DNA of 64,000 bases from Fasciolopsis buskii (GCA_008360955.1 LUCM01004975.1:1-64000), one strand, 5' to 3'. Positions 32,915 through 43,960 are shown, numbered from the stretch's first letter. Notes: generated by a model from the sequence alone, not told the origin. A program made the numbers and translations.

Positions 32915-34959
32915 TGCATACAACTGAAACAAAGTTCTAATGTTTATCAAGCTAGTAAACCTTGGTAGGACGGACGATGACTCTCGCACATGATTTTTAG
33001 TTAATGCTATTCTTCTCTACTTGCAAGGAATCCATGGATAAGTCGCCGTGGTTGTGTATAATTCGGCAAACACGGTAGTAATAGCCGCATTAAAAACGTG
33101 AAGATGATTATCGGACGTGAATGTTTAGTGCGTGCCAACGTTCACAAGAACACAATTTGTTACGGATTGGGTTGCAAACAGGGAATGAATAACGAATACA
33201 AAGGGAAACGGTTTTTCGGTGTTCCCTTGGTTTCATGAGATTTTTGTCATTGGAGATGCAGATCTTGAGTTCTGCAGAGTAACATTATGCTTCGCGATTG
33301 CGCACAAAATGCGGACTGACGCGTTGTTGCTGCTACAGGAAATAATTTAATAACGAAATAGGACCTCCACGACCACCTGGGAATCATATGAGCATAACTC
33401 TGGTTACTGTTTAGTAGTTCCACCTCTTCGGCTAGATAGTTATACTTGAAGCTTCGATTACGATTTTTTAGTAACACCTGGTTAGAAATCAGATGACAAA
33501 AAAGCGAACCCATGGACTACAGTGCATTGAGAAGAACCGCTTCCTGTCGTTGAATTTCAAGACCCTGGTACTTCAAGGCCAGGGTGACTGTGCTCCAAAT
33601 CATATCATCTAGACGGTAAACCTTACTGAGGGATGTAAGCAGTTGTGTAACTAACACATGCGCCTTTTCCTTGGAGGAATGTTCGAAGTTCTTCCGGCAT
33701 GATGGGAGTACCGATCTCCGAACAAATGCAAGAAGGCACACTAAAAGTAGTAAACAAATGAATGAGGTAGTTGATAATTGAGTGCAGAAATACTGGACCA
33801 AAGGAAGAAAAAAGTGGGAGGATCCGTTGACGGTTGGTAAAAGCGATTTATAAGCTGAGGAAGATGGCGGTCATCATCACCACCATTCATCATTGAAAAG
33901 CAAGGCAAGCCTCACTGACCGCTGCCTTTTCCCCAGGGTCACTCGTTTCTATAAAAAGACGGAATATCCAAAGAGAACAGGGAATGGACCTACAATGGCG
34001 GAAAAAGATAAGAATGCTACAGTAACCAACACATGGAACACAGTCTAACTGTACAAACGTACTTTTCAATCAGTCTGATTCGATAGAAAATGATAACATC
34101 GCCACCGTCCATGGCTCACTGTCATCCTTCAGTATCACTGGCCAGCTACTTGACGGGTCTCTCAGATCTTAACCACGAAGACGTGAGATATCTACTTTAC
34201 CTAAGTTCGCTGCACATTATCTCACTCCGCGGTGCCACGTCATCTGTTAGTCTCCACATGGCCTCTCCCACTTCGTGGGAGGAACGCAAAATAGGCTACC
34301 ATATGGTAGACAACTGTTCGCCATACGCAAGATGGGACACAATTAACTTAGTATACTAATTTTCATACGCTGATAGTGTCCTCAGAACCGGCACCTAACA
34401 CTAGATTCATCGTCTTTACATTACTCATCCGGTCACTGCTTCCAATCCTAGCGATACTAGGTTGACATCCGTTATCGAAAACCCCCAAGTGACGAACATC
34501 ATCGGCGTGTAAGCTCCATGTCTCGCAAAAATACAGCAGAACCGAGCGCACTGCAGCATAGTACACACGATATTTCAACTTCAATGAAAGACCAGGCTGG
34601 CGGTACAAGGACTTCAGTTAAGTGTAAGCCGCGCGAGCCATGGCTATACGCGTATTCATTTCTACTGTCATTCTACGCAGCCACCAAGGTAAGTGAAACG
34701 GTCCACAATCACTGGTTCCCCTCCAGTCATTATCAAGGTCAGCACTACTGTCGTCAAGTCATGTAACACCACTTTGCACTTCGAAGGCGCAAAGCACATG
34801 CCAAACCAAGCAACAGACCTCAAGAGTCTGTCTAGTGAACGTTGGGCATGGTCCACGGATTTGAACAGGCACACGACATCATCTGCGTAATATAGACCAT
34901 ACAGCTCTTCATTTCCCAGTTCGACCCCTACATCCTGAAGACTTTCTGAAGCATCTTCC
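32915..34959 (+). repeat. IR2 left arm, 2045 bp
   Basis: The reverse complement recurs at 40101-42145, with left + right = 75060 at every position tested. All paired reading frames in the two arms translate identically. The outer part (33.9-34.96 kb) is the 3' end of an RTE-like LINE. The inner part (32.9-33.87 kb) mirrors the sequence just upstream of the MTCH2-like exon. The break at 34959 falls inside the RTE reverse-transcriptase frame. Confidence 0.92.
33517..33801 (-). other. Unidentified exon-like ORF, IR2 left copy
   Basis: Identical in translation to 41259-41543. The last 60 residues (from about CRKNFEHSSKEKAHV to QEAVLLNAL) look more protein-like than the hydrophobic start. A splice-acceptor-like TTTACTACTTTTAG precedes them. 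I recognise no family. Confidence 0.2.
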
Positions 34960-35156
34960 ATTACCTCGTCGATGAAAAATTTGAACAGGAATTGACAGAT
35001 GGGACACTCTTGGCGGACGCTGTTGCCCTTGCAAAACGATGTCCAGCAGCGCAGCATTATACAAGCCAATATTTTAGTAACCATCGGAGTTAAACTAATG
35101 CCACGATGATTGCTACAGTCACTCCATGTACCCTTCTTGAACATGGGTGCAGTCAA
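34668..35156 (-). pseudogene. RTE reverse transcriptase with internal deletion
   Basis: The 162-codon frame has SNHRGISLTPMVTKILACI joined almost directly to NSVRQECPICQFLFKFFIDE, then LYYADDVVCLFKSVDHAQRS and FGMCFAPSKCKVVL. The segment that normally carries the FLDLKAAFDSVDR motif is missing. The Gly-Cys pair of motif B reads Glu-Cys. The last 98 residues are shared with the IR2 right arm. It is inactive by loss of a catalytic aspartate. Confidence 0.85.
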
Positions 35157-35552
35157 TGACTCACCCCACGATATCGAAATACGTTCTCGATCGAAATATT
35201 ACGAATCAATGAGGCAAGTGATTTCACCAGAGCCTCTCCACAAAGTCTGAAAAAACTGGGGAAAGTTCGTCTGGACTGGCCGCTCTTCTCCTCAGAAATC
35301 TAATATTCGACTTTTGCGGGGGAGGAGGGATTGGGAGACACTTCTCAAGAACTTCCAGCCGTCGGTCTGAATGCGTTAGCATGCGTCCAGCTAAGCTGAT
35401 CCTTAAATTATTCAGCCCAACGGTCCAGTCTTTGTTGTCTATCATGGATGCGTTCTCCATTTCTATTGCACAGACCTTCACTAACCGAAAATCCCCGCCC
35501 ACGGGTGTCAAGTATAAGCTTAAATGGTCTTTGAGTGTCACCTGAAGCGGTT

Positions 35553-35757
35553 GCTACCTTCAACTCTTTTATCTTTTAATTCCTCATTCACTTCCTTTAC
35601 CAATGAAATGACGGCGCACATCATTTCTTAGAAAGGCGACCAGGGCCAACAGAAGGCTGACAAGCGAGGAAGTTGACAGGCGGTGGGAGGATTTGAACCT
35701 GTGACCTTCACGTCCAAACGCCACGACCTTATCCGCTTGGCCACCGCCAGCTACCTT
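35553..35757. repeat. 8-bp target-site duplication flanking SINE
   Basis: GCTACCTT occurs at 35553-35560 and 35750-35757. It brackets the SINE and lies in the RTE linker, where other RTE copies read continuously (compare GGTAGCCGAAGA near 44585). Confidence 0.7.
35561..35749 (-). mobile_element. tRNA-derived SINE, 189 bp
   Basis: On the minus strand it begins GGCGGTGGCCAAGCGG, with a B-box-like GGTTCAAATCC. The tRNA-like acceptor ends GGCGGTG and CACCGCC pair perfectly. The A box resembles Ser/Leu tRNAs (GGCCAAGCGGATAAGG). The anticodon arm and T arm pair poorly, so this is not a functional tRNA gene. The body ends in an A-rich tract (AATTAAAAGATAAAAG). The 8-bp duplication shows insertion into the RTE linker. 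Confidence 0.7.
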
Positions 35758-36454
35758 AACCCACCAGCTTTCACAGTCATTCTTAAGACTCATGATCACT
35801 TGACACTGCAGCTGTTAATGCATCTTATTCACTTCCTTGCGTTCAGGGAGCTGGTGTTTTTGCTCCATTAGACCCAGTGACCCTTGCGAGATCCAGCGTC
35901 TTTTATGAACACTAGACCTAGAACTACAGGCGACATCTGCTGCCAAGTGCATTGCCTGCTTGATTTGATCCCACTGCTCGTCTACATTGCTGTTCTTGGG
36001 AGTTCTTAGTTATTCGGATAGTTTGTGTTCGTAGGTGTACCGTAAATTCGTATTAGATAGGAATCAATAATTGTCTGCACAGAATTGGAGAATTCTTTCC
36101 CCGTTTTCTGTTCGTTGAACTGGCAAGGCGCACCGTCTGCCTAAACAGGCTTCCGCTGCACTAAGTTTTCCAACTGGTGCATTAGAATCGCCTGCTACCA
36201 CTACAATGCCAGAACGTTTGCTCTTCTGAACAAGGTGACGAGGTCATCATAAAACTCGTCTTCCTCCATGTCAGTGCTGTGGTCTGTTGGAGCGTATGCC
36301 GAGGTGACAGATAAACTGCGCTTAACATATTTTCCCGGACTCCGATTGATCCTTGCAGTCTCACGCACAAGCGACTGGTAACCGATATCCACTCTAAAAG
36401 GGCTGCTTCAGCCTTCTCACTCAAGACTATTCCTACCTCACGTTGTCCCACAGC

Positions 36455-36856
36455 TTAAGCTGCTTCGTCTCCTGAAGTGTGCAAGAAATACCTTGACCCG
36501 ACATTTGGTGCAGTTAGTTGAATTACTCTACTCGACTCCTGAATTCGTGTTTCACACACGCAGCAGACATCAATCGAAAGTGAGCCCACTGTCAGAGCCA
36601 AATACGCCTGTTGGCCAACCTGCATTAAAGTGAGCACATTGAAGGAACTGAGATTCAGAGGCTGACGAGGTTTGAGAAAATGTGAGCTAACAGACTGAAA
36701 ACCACCTACTACACTACTTGACAATAAACCGTTGCGAGTATCGAGCGTGCTATCAGTGGGAACATTATGGGTAGGCAGAGAGAGCAAAACATTGGGTTGG
36801 AGACAAGAGACAGGTTGAATAAAAAAGGGTACTGTGAGCAGTAGCAGACTTATCAC
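36455..36856 (-). pseudogene. RTE endonuclease N-terminal part
   Basis: The 133-codon frame ends with LNLSSFNVLTLMQVGQQAYL, SLSIDVCCVCETRIQESSRV and IQLTAPNVGSRYFLHTSGD. This is the start of the RTE APE-like domain (N..TL...GQQ; CCV.ETRIQ, where Glu is catalytic). The next block, REVGIVLSEKAEAALLEW, continues in another frame at 36182-36451, showing a frameshift. Confidence 0.8.
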
Positions 36857-37419
36857 TACCCACTTCGCTCAATGCGATGGGCAGCGCGATCCAGACTATG
36901 CTGTGTGACGACCAATGCAGTATGGAACAATTCTTAGACGTAATTCATGGAGATTGATGGACGGGTACTGCTAGGGAATCCAGTCGCTAAGCAGAACGAT
37001 TAGGGTTCTCAACCAAAGCCTTTGGTTCTGACATGTACCTGACCGCAAGGCAGCGGGAATAGCTGAGTGGAAGCCCACCTAATTGGACCAATTATTCTTC
37101 CACTCGTTTTTCCGAATGAGCTTCTAACTCAGATCAATCCCGACTGGGAGGACCAGGAGACCACTTCGTCAGGCCTCTACCCATTGACTTTCCAGGCATG
37201 ACTGGATTTTCGGCTTGAGAATAGGCATCCATTATAGCTCGTTGGGTTATGAAGGCACACAAGCCGTCACACCGCGTCAAGGTGCAGTCTCGTTGTGACA
37301 GCGTAGTCTCTTCGAATATTCGACTCTGCCTTCACTTCCTCTGGGAGGAGAGGGATTACAGGACACCTCCCAAGAACTCCTAGCTACAATCGTCGGTCTA
37401 CGTACGTCAATGTGCGGCC

Positions 37420-38600
37420 AACTCATCATTATCATCGTCGTTCAGCGTGAAACAGCAAGGCAAGCCTCACTGGCCGCTGCCTTCCCCCGGAGTTACACGT
37501 TTATATAAAAAGAGAGAATATCCAAGGGGAACAGGGGGTGGACCTGCACATGCGAGAAAAGGCAAGGCGCTGCTGCAGCCAACACGCGGAACAGTCTAAC
37601 TGTATAAACACACGAAACCGGATCACCAGACACGCGACGAGTGAAACGAAAGAATGAGGTTGTATGTGGGCTACGAAGAGTTATCACAGAATTGGAACCT
37701 GTATGCGCTTCCCGGAGACAGCATAAATCTATTTCAAAAGTTTCACAAATTCTAGCTAGAACAGCCTGTTGCCCTGTTTGAGTGTATGGACAATGAAGAC
37801 ATTCAAGCGGAGTGAACACTGGTTTAAGTAATGCCTGCGAATTGTCTTCCTCTTCCCTTAATTCTTCCACAAGATAAATCCGATGAGCTACAACTTCTCA
37901 TGGCAACTTGCGTGGTCCCTACATCGGAAAAAGGACATTATAAAGGTTCTTTGAAGAAAGGATTTAGAGGCATTTGGGCGATAGGTACTTCGCGGTTCAC
38001 TGCATCGCAGAAGGGTTTTTTTCTTTGAAAACCTTAGCCGTAGCATTTGACTCAAAATTCCTGCATACAAGGTAGGGGGCAATAATCCAGCACGGGAGCT
38101 CGGAGCAGGCTTATGCTTATCTCCAACTGCGCTGCTCAAAGCAATAAGTGGCCGTGGTCCTGATTATCCTGTACGACGACCGATGCAGTATGGAATTCAT
38201 TGTTTTCTTACTATTCACTGAGGTTTTCGGACGAATACTGCTAGGGAGTCTAGCCATCAGGGAGAACGATTAGGGTTCCTAAACAAAACCATTAATTCTA
38301 ACGCAAACCTATCCGCAAGGCAACGGGTATAGCTGAGTGGAAGCCCATCTACTTGGATCAACTATCCTTTCACTCATTTCCTGGACTGAGTTGCCGGCTG
38401 AAATCAACCTACAACTTGGAAGACCAGGAGACTGTTTTATTAGGCTTCTGCCCATCGACCTTCTAGTTACTATTTGATCTTCAGCTTGGGATAAACCACT
38501 CCGCATAGCTAGCTGGGTCAAGAAGACACGCGAATCATCACACCGCTTCAAGGTGCGATCTCTTTGTGATAGTTTTCGTCCTATAGCCACAAAATCCCTG
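37420..38600 (-). mobile_element. Internally deleted RTE derivative R2
   Basis: The minus-strand order is 5' untranslated-like sequence (38.13-38.6 kb, matching 36.9-37.3 kb), intervening sequence, endonuclease start (37493-37870: TGQQAVLARICETFEIDLCC), then an abrupt junction near 37.62 kb into RTE 3' untranslated sequence. The element ends in an ATG-type tail at 37420-37440. The remaining endonuclease, the linker and the whole reverse transcriptase are absent. Such a deletion form could only have moved with help from a full element, if it moved at all. Confidence 0.65.
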
Positions 38601-38669
38601 CGAAACCCAGTACAAGACAAATTATTCGTTGGAGTGGAGGTCCAGAAATTATTAAGTGCATGTACTATT

Positions 38670-39530
38670 GAGCTTTAAAATCTCTTAGTGGATGGTTCAG
38701 GTCTTACTAACAATGAACAAGCATTGGGTATGCCTATCTGGTTATGTACCCCTTTCCAAGAAGGTACCAAACGATAAGGAAACCCCTGTTTGAGGTATTC
38801 GGTACGTTTGATGGAAAGGACGCACACCAATAGATTCCTATCAAAAATGTGGGAAAAAGGTATATTGCTTGAATCTTGCGGCAATCCCTACCAGTTTTTC
38901 CGCACACCTTTCGGTGTTAGCAATAGCGTATGATGCTTCCGACGATGATATAATCGAAAAGGTATACTTGCCTTCGTAGATAGCATCTTGATCCACGGCT
39001 GCGGGTCTGAGGTACAGAATTTACAGCGATGTTAGAAGCATCGACGAAATACGGTTTAACGTCTAACGAAGACAAAAGCACAGTGTCTATGAAAGCAAAT
39101 CAGACCTCAGGAATTGAAGTCTCCAAAGGTCTCGTGAGAGTCGGAAACACTAAAAGCTGCTCTCTCCCGAAGACGCCAACGCGAAAGGACGGGTAGTCGA
39201 AACGTTCGCGCACTACTCCCAATGGATCATCCACTTTTCGGACAAAATAAACGCTAAGCACAAACCGCATGCTCCCGTTTCAAGCGTGCGTTGTGCATTG
39301 GTTTGAATCATTGAAGAAAGAGTGAGAAAATGCAAAGGCTGTAACGACTGAACCCAGTATGCCCTAAATTGTCGAAACCAGTGCATCGGACATCGAAGAT
39401 GCAACCATCCGTAACGAGAATGGAGGATCAGTGGCTTTCTACTCGAACGCTGACTCTAATCCGGGAGCGGCATTTTGGTGTAGAAAAAAGGTGTACGAAA
39501 TAGCTGAGGCGTTGGCAACCACCAACAGAT
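38670..39530 (+). mobile_element. Ty3/Gypsy reverse-transcriptase fragment
   Basis: Joined over frameshifts, the plus strand reads NPYQFFRTPFGVSNSV (38.88-38.93 kb), GILAFVDSILIHGCGS (38.96-39.01 kb), KYGLTSNEDKSTVS (39.05 kb) and VETFAHYSQWIIHFSDKINA (39.2 kb). In order these match the LPFG.SNA, F.DDILI, YGL.LN..K and L..Y.RFI..FS.K blocks of Gypsy-type polymerases. The catalytic DD is DS here. No LTRs were found. It is a short dead remnant between the IR2 arms. Confidence 0.6.
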
Positions 39531-39845
39531 GAATAAGACCTAAAAAAGAAAATCCGATGACGGTGCCTAGAACACTATACATTTCAGTTTGACATTGTAA
39601 ATCGCTAAAACCACTTGGATGATGGGTTACTACGGTGTACCTGGGCTACCACTTTCGGCCTCCTAAATATGAACAAACTCCATGTCACACGGAAGTCACT
39701 CGCATGCTTTGTTTTGTTTGCGCTCGAAACCTTCCGTTTTCAATTTAGAAAGTGAAAGACGAATCTCACTGTCAAATTTAAGCGGAAGCGAAAGCATTTT
39801 CTAAATTCACTACATGGACCACTCATCAAAGCAACCCACATATAG

Positions 39846-39890
39846 GAATATATATATATAAATACTATATATATATATATATATATATGT
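39846..39890. repeat. (TA)n microsatellite
   Basis: Two TA runs separated by AAATAC, about 45 bp in all. It lies 210 bp before the IR2 right arm. Confidence 0.85.
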
Positions 39891-40100
39891 ATTTTAAATA
39901 AGCGCATGCCCCAGACACCGCCGCTGGTTGTTCGCCATCGCTAATTTGGTAGGCTTGAGCCTACCTTATTCATGTATAACCATCTAGATGGTGGCTATTG
40001 TATGCAACCCAAAGACGTGCCTGGTGCCAAGGCAGCTCTGTATCAAAGCAACTCAGCATTTAAGGGGCTGCGCATACAATTTCAAGAGCCATCACCATTT

Positions 40101-41190
40101 GGAAGATGCTTCAGAAAGTCTTCAGGATGTAGGGGTCGAACTGGGAAATGAAGAGCTGTATGGTCTATATTACGCAGATGATGTCGTGTGCCTGTTCAAA
40201 TCCGTGGACCATGCCCAACGTTCACTAGACAGACTCTTGAGGTCTGTTGCTTGGTTTGGCATGTGCTTTGCGCCTTCGAAGTGCAAAGTGGTGTTACATG
40301 ACTTGACGACAGTAGTGCTGACCTTGATAATGACTGGAGGGGAACCAGTGATTGTGGACCGTTTCACTTACCTTGGTGGCTGCGTAGAATGACAGTAGAA
40401 ATGAATACGCGTATAGCCATGGCTCGCGCGGCTTACACTTAACTGAAGTCCTTGTACCGCCAGCCTGGTCTTTCATTGAAGTTGAAATATCGTGTGTACT
40501 ATGCTGCAGTGCGCTCGGTTCTGCTGTATTTTTGCGAGACATGGAGCTTACACGCCGATGATGTTCGTCACTTGGGGGTTTTCGATAACGGATGTCAACC
40601 TAGTATCGCTAGGATTGGAAGCAGTGACCGGATGAGTAATGTAAAGACGATGAATCTAGTGTTAGGTGCCGGTTCTGAGGACACTATCAGCGTATGAAAA
40701 TTAGTATACTAAGTTAATTGTGTCCCATCTTGCGTATGGCGAACAGTTGTCTACCATATGGTAGCCTATTTTGCGTTCCTCCCACGAAGTGGGAGAGGCC
40801 ATGTGGAGACTAACAGATGACGTGGCACCGCGGAGTGAGATAATGTGCAGCGAACTTAGGTAAAGTAGATATCTCACGTCTTCGTGGTTAAGATCTGAGA
40901 GACCCGTCAAGTAGCTGGCCAGTGATACTGAAGGATGACAGTGAGCCATGGACGGTGGCGATGTTATCATTTTCTATCGAATCAGACTGATTGAAAAGTA
41001 CGTTTGTACAGTTAGACTGTGTTCCATGTGTTGGTTACTGTAGCATTCTTATCTTTTTCCGCCATTGTAGGTCCATTCCCTGTTCTCTTTGGATATTCCG
41101 TCTTTTTATAGAAACGAGTGACCCTGGGGAAAAGGCAGCGGTCAGTGAGGCTTGCCTTGCTTTTCAATGATGAATGGTGGTGATGATGAC
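40101..41190 (+). mobile_element. RTE 3' portion in IR2 right arm
   Basis: The plus-strand copy of the RTE R1 3' part: LYYADDVVCLFKSVDHAQRS, then FGMCFAPSKCKVVL, YRQPGLSLKLKYRVYYAAVR and VLLYFCETWSLHADDVRHL. The 3' untranslated region and an ATG-type tail (TGATGAATGGTGGTGATGATG) follow. Its 5' end is cut by the IR2 border, where a different sequence (a fragment of an RTE 5' region at 39.9-40.0 kb) is joined. Confidence 0.8.
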
Positions 41191-41258
41191 CGCCATCTTC
41201 CTCAGCTTATAAATCGCTTTTACCAACCGTCAACGGATCCTCCCACTTTTTTCTTCCT

Positions 41259-41543
41259 TTGGTCCAGTATTTCTGCACTCAATTATCAACTACCTCATTC
41301 ATTTGTTTACTACTTTTAGTGTGCCTTCTTGCATTTGTTCGGAGATCGGTACTCCCATCATGCCGGAAGAACTTCGAACATTCCTCCAAGGAAAAGGCGC
41401 ATGTGTTAGTTACACAACTGCTTACATCCCTCAGTAAGGTTTACCGTCTAGATGATATGATTTGGAGCACAGTCACCCTGGCCTTGAAGTACCAGGGTCT
41501 TGAAATTCAACGACAGGAAGCGGTTCTTCTCAATGCACTGTAG
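41259..41543 (+). other. Unidentified exon-like ORF, IR2 right copy
   Basis: A 94-codon frame preceded by an acceptor-like TTTACTACTTTTAG at 41304-41317. The part after that site includes VTQLLTSLSKVYRLDDMIW and ends QEAVLLNAL before a stop. It lies on the same strand as the MTCH2-like gene and about 0.9 kb upstream, so it could be an exon of that gene's 5' region, the last exon of another gene, or chance. I recognise no domain. Confidence 0.2.
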
Positions 41544-41546
41544 TCC

Positions 41547-41813
41547 ATGGGTTCGCTTTTTTGTCATCTGATTTCTAACCAGGTGTTACTAAAAAATCGT
41601 AATCGAAGCTTCAAGTATAACTATCTAGCCGAAGAGGTGGAACTACTAAACAGTAACCAGAGTTATGCTCATATGATTCCCAGGTGGTCGTGGAGGTCCT
41701 ATTTCGTTATTAAATTATTTCCTGTAGCAGCAACAACGCGTCAGTCCGCATTTTGTGCGCAATCGCGAAGCATAATGTTACTCTGCAGAACTCAAGATCT
41801 GCATCTCCAATGA
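41547..41813 (+). other. Second unidentified ORF in IR2 right arm
   Basis: An 88-codon frame containing an acceptor-like TTTCTAACCAG followed by a protein-like piece (NRSFKYNYLAEEVELLNSN). It is mirrored exactly at 33247-33513. I recognise no domain, and it is listed because it lies in the flank of the host gene. Confidence 0.15.
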
Positions 41814-42425
41814 CAAAAATCTCATGAAACCAAGGGAACACCGAAAAACCGTTTCCCTTTGTATTCGTTATTCATTCCCTGTTTGCAACCCAATCCGTAA
41901 CAAATTGTGTTCTTGTGAACGTTGGCACGCACTAAACATTCACGTCCGATAATCATCTTCACGTTTTTAATGCGGCTATTACTACCGTGTTTGCCGAATT
42001 ATACACAACCACGGCGACTTATCCATGGATTCCTTGCAAGTAGAGAAGAATAGCATTAACTAAAAATCATGTGCGAGAGTCATCGTCCGTCCTACCAAGG
42101 TTTACTAGCTTGATAAACATTGGGATTTTGTTTCAGTTGTATGCATAATTTTCTGTCGAATGTGAGTGATAGCGAAATGGTTTTTTGGCTAATATGGGAT
42201 TCTTTTATGTCCGCGCTTCTTTCGGTCTGTTTCCTGTTATGAAGTCAGCGAATAGCTGGGCTTCCTTACTGTTTAATGCCGAGGGATGTTGGTGATAATG
42301 AGCGTTATGCTTAAGCTGATCACTGTAGTTGACTGATGGAATATTGTATGTTGCCAATTTTATTTTCATTGCTGCCGTCAGACTTTTGTTTTTGCACACA
42401 CCTCTGGTAATAATTTTCTTTATAG

Positions 42426-42993
42426 AGTCGTTCTGTTATGCTAGACGACGTGGATGATGACGTTTCCGATGAGCTAACGCAAATAGAAGACAGTGCCTCG
42501 TTTGGTTTTGAGGTTTACGTGCTGCGTCAGATTGCCAACCCGTTTCGTTTGTCTTGGGTGCTCATCCGATTGGGTCATGAACCATTTCCACCCGTTAAAT
42601 TTTACTCTCCTTTGGCACTACTCGGTTGGCGGACGCCTATCCTGGTATATCCCAATGTGTTTCAGTACGTTTATTATACAATCCGGGAGCTTGGCGTGTG
42701 GCGAGTGATTTCTACTGGTGTATTCGCCAGTGCTTGTATGGATTTTATCTCACAGTTATTTCATCGAGTCTCTCGTTATCGTTCCATTGTTTGGGATCAG
42801 TGGCTTAAAGATCCTCATGGAACGGAAGTGGTCTATACCGACTGGGATATTGGTGCGCGTGTTCATAGGCGCGCTGAACCATTTCAAGTGGAAAGGCAGA
42901 TGGGTAGCGCTCCGCCTGTCCTATTTTTGACCATGCTTTTCGAGGCTACATCGATAAGGGCTTGGGAAGTCCTTATCACCCATCCATTCTACG
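42426..42993 (+). CDS. MTCH2-like mitochondrial carrier homolog, exon A
   Basis: The frame from Met at 42438 gives 185 residues plus one base. A good acceptor (TTTTCTTTATAG) ends at 42425, and the four codons between are open, so the exon may start at 42426 with the true start further upstream. After an acidic N-terminus (LDDVDDDVSDELTQ), the segment NPFRLSWVLIRLGHEPFPP corresponds to the first carrier helix and following PLPP-type turn of MTCH2. FQYVYYTIRELGVWRVISTG corresponds to the amphipathic segment after it. The exon ends AWEVLITHPFY, the ..LITHPF start of the second repeat. MTCH2 is an outer mitochondrial membrane protein derived from solute carriers and acts in insertion of tail-anchored proteins. 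The donor is ACG|GTTAGT, phase 1. Confidence 0.85.
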
Positions 42994-43960
42994 GTTAGTT
43001 TTATCCTCAGTGAATTTTTCTCTCTTTTATATGCGGCAGATCACGTTATTCATAAAAACCCTTGTTTAAGAAGTCATGAATATCTAGACTGGATCCGAGG
43101 ACAGGTCTTCAAAGTTCCAAACCCAATCACAAAAGCGATTTCTAACCCAGAAGAAATCCCATCTGCATTTGTTGCGTGGTTTATGTAAATAAAAACGTTT
43201 TAAGTTGACTGAGATAAAAACTGCATTTCAACTGACTAAAGTCACTGGCGAGTCTGAGTCGATTTTGCGAGTATTGTTTACGGTTGATAATTTGCGATCA
43301 TGGGGAAAAAGAACAGCATCATAATGCTATATTGGTTCTAATCGGGAAATTCGCTGCATATCGCTGAAGGCACATTTTAGCCAAACGTAAAGGAAGATGA
43401 AGGCATGGGTATCAGTTTGGGATCTGTCGAAAATTCCCGTACTTCTGCCGTCACGTTGATTTTTCCGAAGCCACGTCGCTGCAATCTCCTCCCGGTTTCG
43501 TTTTAAGAAACAAGGATTTAATAGTGGATCATAAGAGTCGCTAGGTAATATCCATTGTCATCAGGCTGCACTTCAGCGTTGTTCCATAGGTCTCGTGTCC
43601 GAATCACCTACGGGATCTTACGTGGTTTAGTGGAACCCAAGGACTATGAGTCATGCACCTTCCACTGCGCTCATACGTCCGGCATATCATTAAAAAGCTA
43701 CACGAAATAACTATCATACCTTAGTTTCAACCAGGTTTGAGCAACTAGTAAATGAAGTTGGTTTCAGGACCAAATGATGTAAGGAGTGTATCGAAAAATC
43801 GATGCGCCATGTATTGGTTTTAATTGTAAATGATATAGTGTTAATAACAGTGTTGTTGGTAGATGTAATGCGCCAACGTTTCTATTGCCGTGGGTAGTTT
43901 TTGTGAAGGCAAGTTTTACAATCAAAGAACTGAGGGAACGTTCATATGCCAACTGATGTT
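42994..43960. other. Intron A, 5' part without repeats recognised
   Basis: The start of the 9.0-kb intron between exons A and B of the MTCH2-like gene. No motif-bearing frame appears before the RTE endonuclease remnant that begins near 43.96 kb. Confidence 0.5.

Larger units (their letters stand above)
33872..37310 (-). mobile_element. RTE-like LINE R1, interrupted
   Basis: On the minus strand it starts with a 5' untranslated-like region (about 36.9-37.3 kb). Endonuclease pieces follow: LNLSSFNVLTLMQVGQQAYL and IDVCCVCETRIQESS at 36455-36856, then LSVTSAYAPTDHSTDMEEDE at 36201-36392. Next come the linker (35224-35541), reverse transcriptase (34668-35156) and a 3' end with an ATG-type tail near 33872-33895. 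A SINE interrupts the linker at 35561-35749. The reverse transcriptase keeps YADDVV but has lost about 100 residues including motif A, so the copy is dead. Confidence 0.85.
40101..42145 (-). repeat. IR2 right arm, 2045 bp
   Basis: Exact-length inverted partner of 32915-34959. It starts in the middle of an RTE reverse-transcriptase frame (EDASESLQDVGVELG) and ends 280 bp before the splice acceptor of the MTCH2-like exon. The RTE tail lies near 41.17-41.19 kb. The remaining 0.95 kb is the 5' flank or upstream intron of the host gene. Confidence 0.92.

Noticed and set aside
35680..35750. A functional minus-strand tRNA gene
   Set aside because: The acceptor ends pair, but the anticodon and T arms do not pair well, and the sequence lies within a 189-bp SINE bounded by a target duplication.
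42493..42930. Three further plus-strand frames overlapping MTCH2-like exon A
   Set aside because: They are shadows of the exon in other frames with no family resemblance.
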